From positions 49,611 to 113,610 of the forward strand of contig JAGKWW010000004.1 in assembly GCA_021151665.1 (NCBI GenBank): DNA of 64,000 nucleotides. Direction: 5' to 3'. This stretch comes from Flavobacteriaceae bacterium (GTDB lineage Bacteria; Bacteroidota; Bacteroidia; Flavobacteriales; Flavobacteriaceae). A program made the position numbers and the translations under genes. Below are positions 61,570 through 64,000 of the stretch, one piece after another; the first letter of the stretch is position 1; each line of letters opens with the position of its first letter. The notes under the pieces are model-generated. The model ran no database searches. It was given only the letters and a program-made list of their open reading frames with translations, and had not been told where the DNA came from.

Positions 61570-61599
61570 ACAGGCGCCTTTTCAGGCGCCTGTTTTATT
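61570..61599 (+). terminator. terminator between the two paralogous lipoproteins
   Basis: ACAGGCGCC and GGCGCCTGT form a perfect 9-bp stem with loop TTTTCA and a TTTATTTTAT tail. Confidence 0.88.
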
Positions 61600-61662
61600 T
61601 TATAGAAATAGTAAAAAAATAAATATATTCGCACCATAACCAACCCTTTCAAAACCAACGTT

Positions 61663-62400
61663 ATGAAAAAGTTCTTTTTGATGGCTTTTATAGCTGTCGC
61701 AACTATCACAGGATGTTCTGATGATGACTCCTCGACTACCAACAACCCCAGTGACACCGTACTGGTAAAAAAGACCATTGAATCGAAAGCAGGACAGCCT
61801 GACCTTACCAGCAACTACACTTACGATGGCAACAAGCTGATGCTGATTGAAAGCAGTGACAACACCAAGATCAATTTCATATACGCCGATGGCAAGCTGA
61901 CCAGCATCGAATACCGTGCGAACGGGGTGCTCGAGCAGCGTAACCTTTACACTTACGACAGCCAGAACAGGCTTGCCCAATTGGTAGAGCTCTTGTTCGT
62001 TGATGGCGATAATGAGGGTGCCCGGACTACCTTTACTTACAATTCTAACGGAACTGTAAATACTAAGCTTTACACCGGCGACCACACTTCGCAAACGGAG
62101 CTTGTAGATGAAGGCGTGGTAACCCTAACCAATGGCAACATTACCCATTACGAAAGCTCGGAAGGTACATTTACAGATATCTATGATGACAAGAACGCCC
62201 CTGAGAAAAATATCTTCGCAGTAGACATCCTTAACCTTGGCTGGATTGAGGGTGGAATGAATAATATCACACACCACACCGGATCAGGCACCGGAGATAT
62301 GTATACAAAAACATATACGTATAACGCAAACAATTATCCAGTAACCTCATCAGAAAATGATGGCGGTACGATTACCAACATGCAGTATTTCTACGAATAG
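61663..62400 (+). CDS. lipoprotein with YD-like repeats, paralogue 2
   Basis: A 245-residue lipoprotein: MKKFFLMAFIAVATITGCSDDD with lipobox Cys 18, then YD-like hairpin units (YTYDGNKLMLIESSDNTKINFIYADGKLTSIEYR, YTYDSQNRLAQLVEL, FTYNSNGTVNTKLYT) and the end TYTYNANNYPVTSSEND ... MQYFYE. It is a tandem duplicate of the previous gene, diverged in the middle but matching at both ends. A weak -7 (TATATTCG) lies about 32 bp upstream. It is followed after 6 bp by the GSCFA gene. Confidence 0.7.
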   Translation: MKKFFLMAFIAVATITGCSDDDSSTTNNPSDTVLVKKTIESKAGQPDLTSNYTYDGNKLMLIESSDNTKINFIYADGKLTSIEYRANGVLEQRNLYTYDSQNRLAQLVELLFVDGDNEGARTTFTYNSNGTVNTKLYTGDHTSQTELVDEGVVTLTNGNITHYESSEGTFTDIYDDKNAPEKNIFAVDILNLGWIEGGMNNITHHTGSGTGDMYTKTYTYNANNYPVTSSENDGGTITNMQYFYE

Positions 62401-62406
62401 GTATTT

Positions 62407-63354
62407 ATGCACTTCACGACCCGTGTACCGATAGGACATTATAACAACCAGATAGGTTATAATTCATCTGTGGTTTCACTCGGTTCGTGCTTTGCAGTTA
62501 ACATAGGCGCTAAATTCGATCATTTTAAATTCCGGAATGTAACCAACCCCTTTGGGATATTGTTCCACCCGTTAGCGCTCGAAAAATTCGTCAGCTTCGC
62601 TGTAAACGGCAAAACGTTTACCGAAGCTGACATTTTTTTTCATGAAGGACGATGGCACTGCTTTGACGCGCACTCTGAGCTAAGTGACGCCGATCCCGAA
62701 AATCTTTTGCGAAACCTAGATGCCGCCGTTAAATCGGCGAATGCAGAACTTACCAATGCCTCCCACCTTGTAATTACATTGGGCACGGCCTGGGTGTACC
62801 GGCATACTTCGAGCGGGAATCTTGTTGCCAATTGCCATAAAATTCAGCAGAAACAGTTTACCAAAGAGTTGCTTGGTGTACAGGAAATAGAACAAAGCAT
62901 TCGCGGCATAATGCGAATGGTTTTGACTCTCAATCCTTATATCAATTTTATTTTCACGGTCTCGCCTGTGCGCCATATCAAAGATGGCTTTGCCGAAAAC
63001 CAGCGAAGCAAGGCACACCTTATAGCCGGGCTTCATGAGGCAATAGGTAGTAACGACCGTGCATTCTACTTTCCTTCTTACGAGATCATGATGGATGAAC
63101 TCCGGGATTACCGCTTTTATGCCGGTGATATGATACATCCATCGCAACAGGCAATTGATTATATCTGGGAACGTTTTGCAGATGCCTGTATTTTGACGGA
63201 GTCAAAGTCGTTAATGGCAGAGATAGATTCTATTCAAAAAGGCCTCTCCCACCGGCCGTTTAACCCGGATGGTGAGCAGCACCAAAAGTTCCTGCACGCA
63301 CTTCAACAAAAAATCAGTACGCTCCGCAAAAAATATCCGCATATGGTATTTTAA
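62407..63354 (+). CDS. GSCFA domain protein
   Basis: A 315-residue protein of the GSCFA family, related to SGNH hydrolases. The name-giving motif VSLGSCFAVNIG is at residues 23-34, with Ser 27 the likely nucleophile. TLGTAWVYRH (about 124-133) and the late MIHPSQQAIDYIW (His near 240) fit an esterase-like active site. No signal peptide. The natural substrate is unknown. It closes the small plus-strand run after the YD-like lipoproteins. Confidence 0.85.
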   Translation: MHFTTRVPIGHYNNQIGYNSSVVSLGSCFAVNIGAKFDHFKFRNVTNPFGILFHPLALEKFVSFAVNGKTFTEADIFFHEGRWHCFDAHSELSDADPENLLRNLDAAVKSANAELTNASHLVITLGTAWVYRHTSSGNLVANCHKIQQKQFTKELLGVQEIEQSIRGIMRMVLTLNPYINFIFTVSPVRHIKDGFAENQRSKAHLIAGLHEAIGSNDRAFYFPSYEIMMDELRDYRFYAGDMIHPSQQAIDYIWERFADACILTESKSLMAEIDSIQKGLSHRPFNPDGEQHQKFLHALQQKISTLRKKYPHMVF

Positions 63355-63404
63355 AAAGCAGCACACATTTTGCTTGCAATTTTGCGTAACTTTAAAATAA
63401 AAAG

Positions 63405-64000
63405 ATGATCCGCAAAATTGCCATTGCAGCTGTTGCCCTAATTGTAATCCTACTTTGTTTTCGTTACTGCGAATTTAAAAAGACAGATAATTCTACTTTT
63501 GAGGAGACTGCGCTCATACAGGAGCAGATACGCAATGTAGGCAAACTTGTAGTGACCGAAGGCCATTTCTCTGAGGTGATCACGTACAAAGACCAAAAGA
63601 AGTACTTGCTGGATATGCTTTCTGTAGAAAAGAAAGCGCTGGTTATTGTAAATGCCGATGTAACCGTTAGCTATGACCTGGCAAAGGTGCAGTATAACAT
63701 AGATGAGGCTACAAAAACAATTACCATTAAGAATATCCCGAAAGAAGAAATAAAAATCCATCCTGAACTGAAATTCTACGATGTGCAGCAAAATGGATTC
63801 AACGAATTTACAGGAGATGATTATAACAAGATCAATGCACGCGTAAAGGCAAGCCTGCAGCAAAAGATTGAAAAATCGACATTAAAAAGCAACGCACAAA
63901 ACAGGCTGCTCAGTGAACTGTCGAAAATCCTCATCCTTACGAACACCATGGGCTGGAAATTACAATACAATGGCAACACTGTAAATGACGAGAACATCAG
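63405..64000 (+). CDS. DUF4230 family protein (C-terminus cut by window edge)
   Basis: About 198 residues before the right edge, and only a few are missing by comparison with the usual length. N-terminal membrane anchor (MIRKIAIAAVALIVILLCFRYC), then the family body: TALIQEQIRNVGKLVVTEGHFSEVITYKDQKKYLLDMLSVEKKALVIVNADVTVSYDL and LSKILILTNTMGWKLQYNG. DUF4230 proteins are common, membrane-anchored and uncharacterised. A -7-like TAACTTTA is 17 nt before the ATG. Confidence 0.85.
   Translation, partial: MIRKIAIAAVALIVILLCFRYCEFKKTDNSTFEETALIQEQIRNVGKLVVTEGHFSEVITYKDQKKYLLDMLSVEKKALVIVNADVTVSYDLAKVQYNIDEATKTITIKNIPKEEIKIHPELKFYDVQQNGFNEFTGDDYNKINARVKASLQQKIEKSTLKSNAQNRLLSELSKILILTNTMGWKLQYNGNTVNDENI

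Overview
The window is chromosomal DNA from a member of the Bacteroidota, most likely Flavobacteriaceae (Flavobacterium or a close relative). The evidence is the gene content (SusC/SusD pair, type IX secretion tail on a subtilase, GSCFA and DUF2851 proteins, MbnP/MauG-type pair), the recurrent TAnnTTTG -7 promoter element with TTG about 18-20 bp upstream, and the near absence of Shine-Dalgarno sequences. The one clear exception is rpsU, which has a very strong one. The window is cut inside rpoC on the left and inside a DUF4230 gene on the right. No phage, insertion sequence or CRISPR array was seen.

Layout. 1-12 kb is the translation/transcription core, all on the minus strand: rpsU, xerC, hpf, then tRNA-Thr, tRNA-Tyr, tRNA-Thr, tuf, tRNA-Trp, secE, nusG, rplK, rplA, rplJ, rplL, rpoB and rpoC. 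11.9-12.2 kb is a gene-free patch of dispersed and tandem repeats. 12.3-19.9 kb holds an acyl-CoA dehydrogenase, a helix-hairpin-helix protein, a PspC protein, DUF2851, a DnaQ-like exonuclease, a cystathionine-beta-synthase-like enzyme and a putative porin. 20-25.5 kb is a three-gene SusC/SusD/lipoprotein uptake operon, followed upstream by a secreted T9SS subtilase. 27.7-30.8 kb carries rnhB, lipB and lysS.

30.9-34.1 kb is a probable copper-related operon: a small CNGKCH protein, an MbnP-like lipoprotein, a MauG-like di-haem lipoprotein and an outer-membrane barrel. It is followed by two small secreted helical proteins, hemL, a LysM glucosaminidase and an ACC-deaminase-like enzyme. 39-46.6 kb looks like a stress/envelope accessory region: a seven-gene operon (lipoprotein, DUF892, SDR, small hydrophilic proteins, SpoIIAA-like, SemiSWEET), several low-complexity exported proteins, a small ORF with a stop at codon 2, a CinA/PncC domain protein, MgtC, and a DUF2892-SRPBCC protein. 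46.8-51 kb has an AIM24-type protein, two small cysteine-rich exported proteins, initiator tRNA, era and der. 51-64 kb has a large outer-membrane beta-barrel protein, a six-gene M23-MerR-LemA-TPM-TPM-TPM operon, alaS, two tandem paralogous lipoproteins, a GSCFA protein and the DUF4230 fragment.

The most interesting items are the lone strong Shine-Dalgarno of rpsU with its terminator abutting the xerC start codon, the repeat patch with a G-quadruplex-capable heptad array, the MbnP/MauG operon with its extra small exported protein, a 24-bp sequence shared upstream of three low-complexity exported protein operons, and several genes whose -7 element sits 2-4 nt from the start codon, suggesting leaderless mRNAs.
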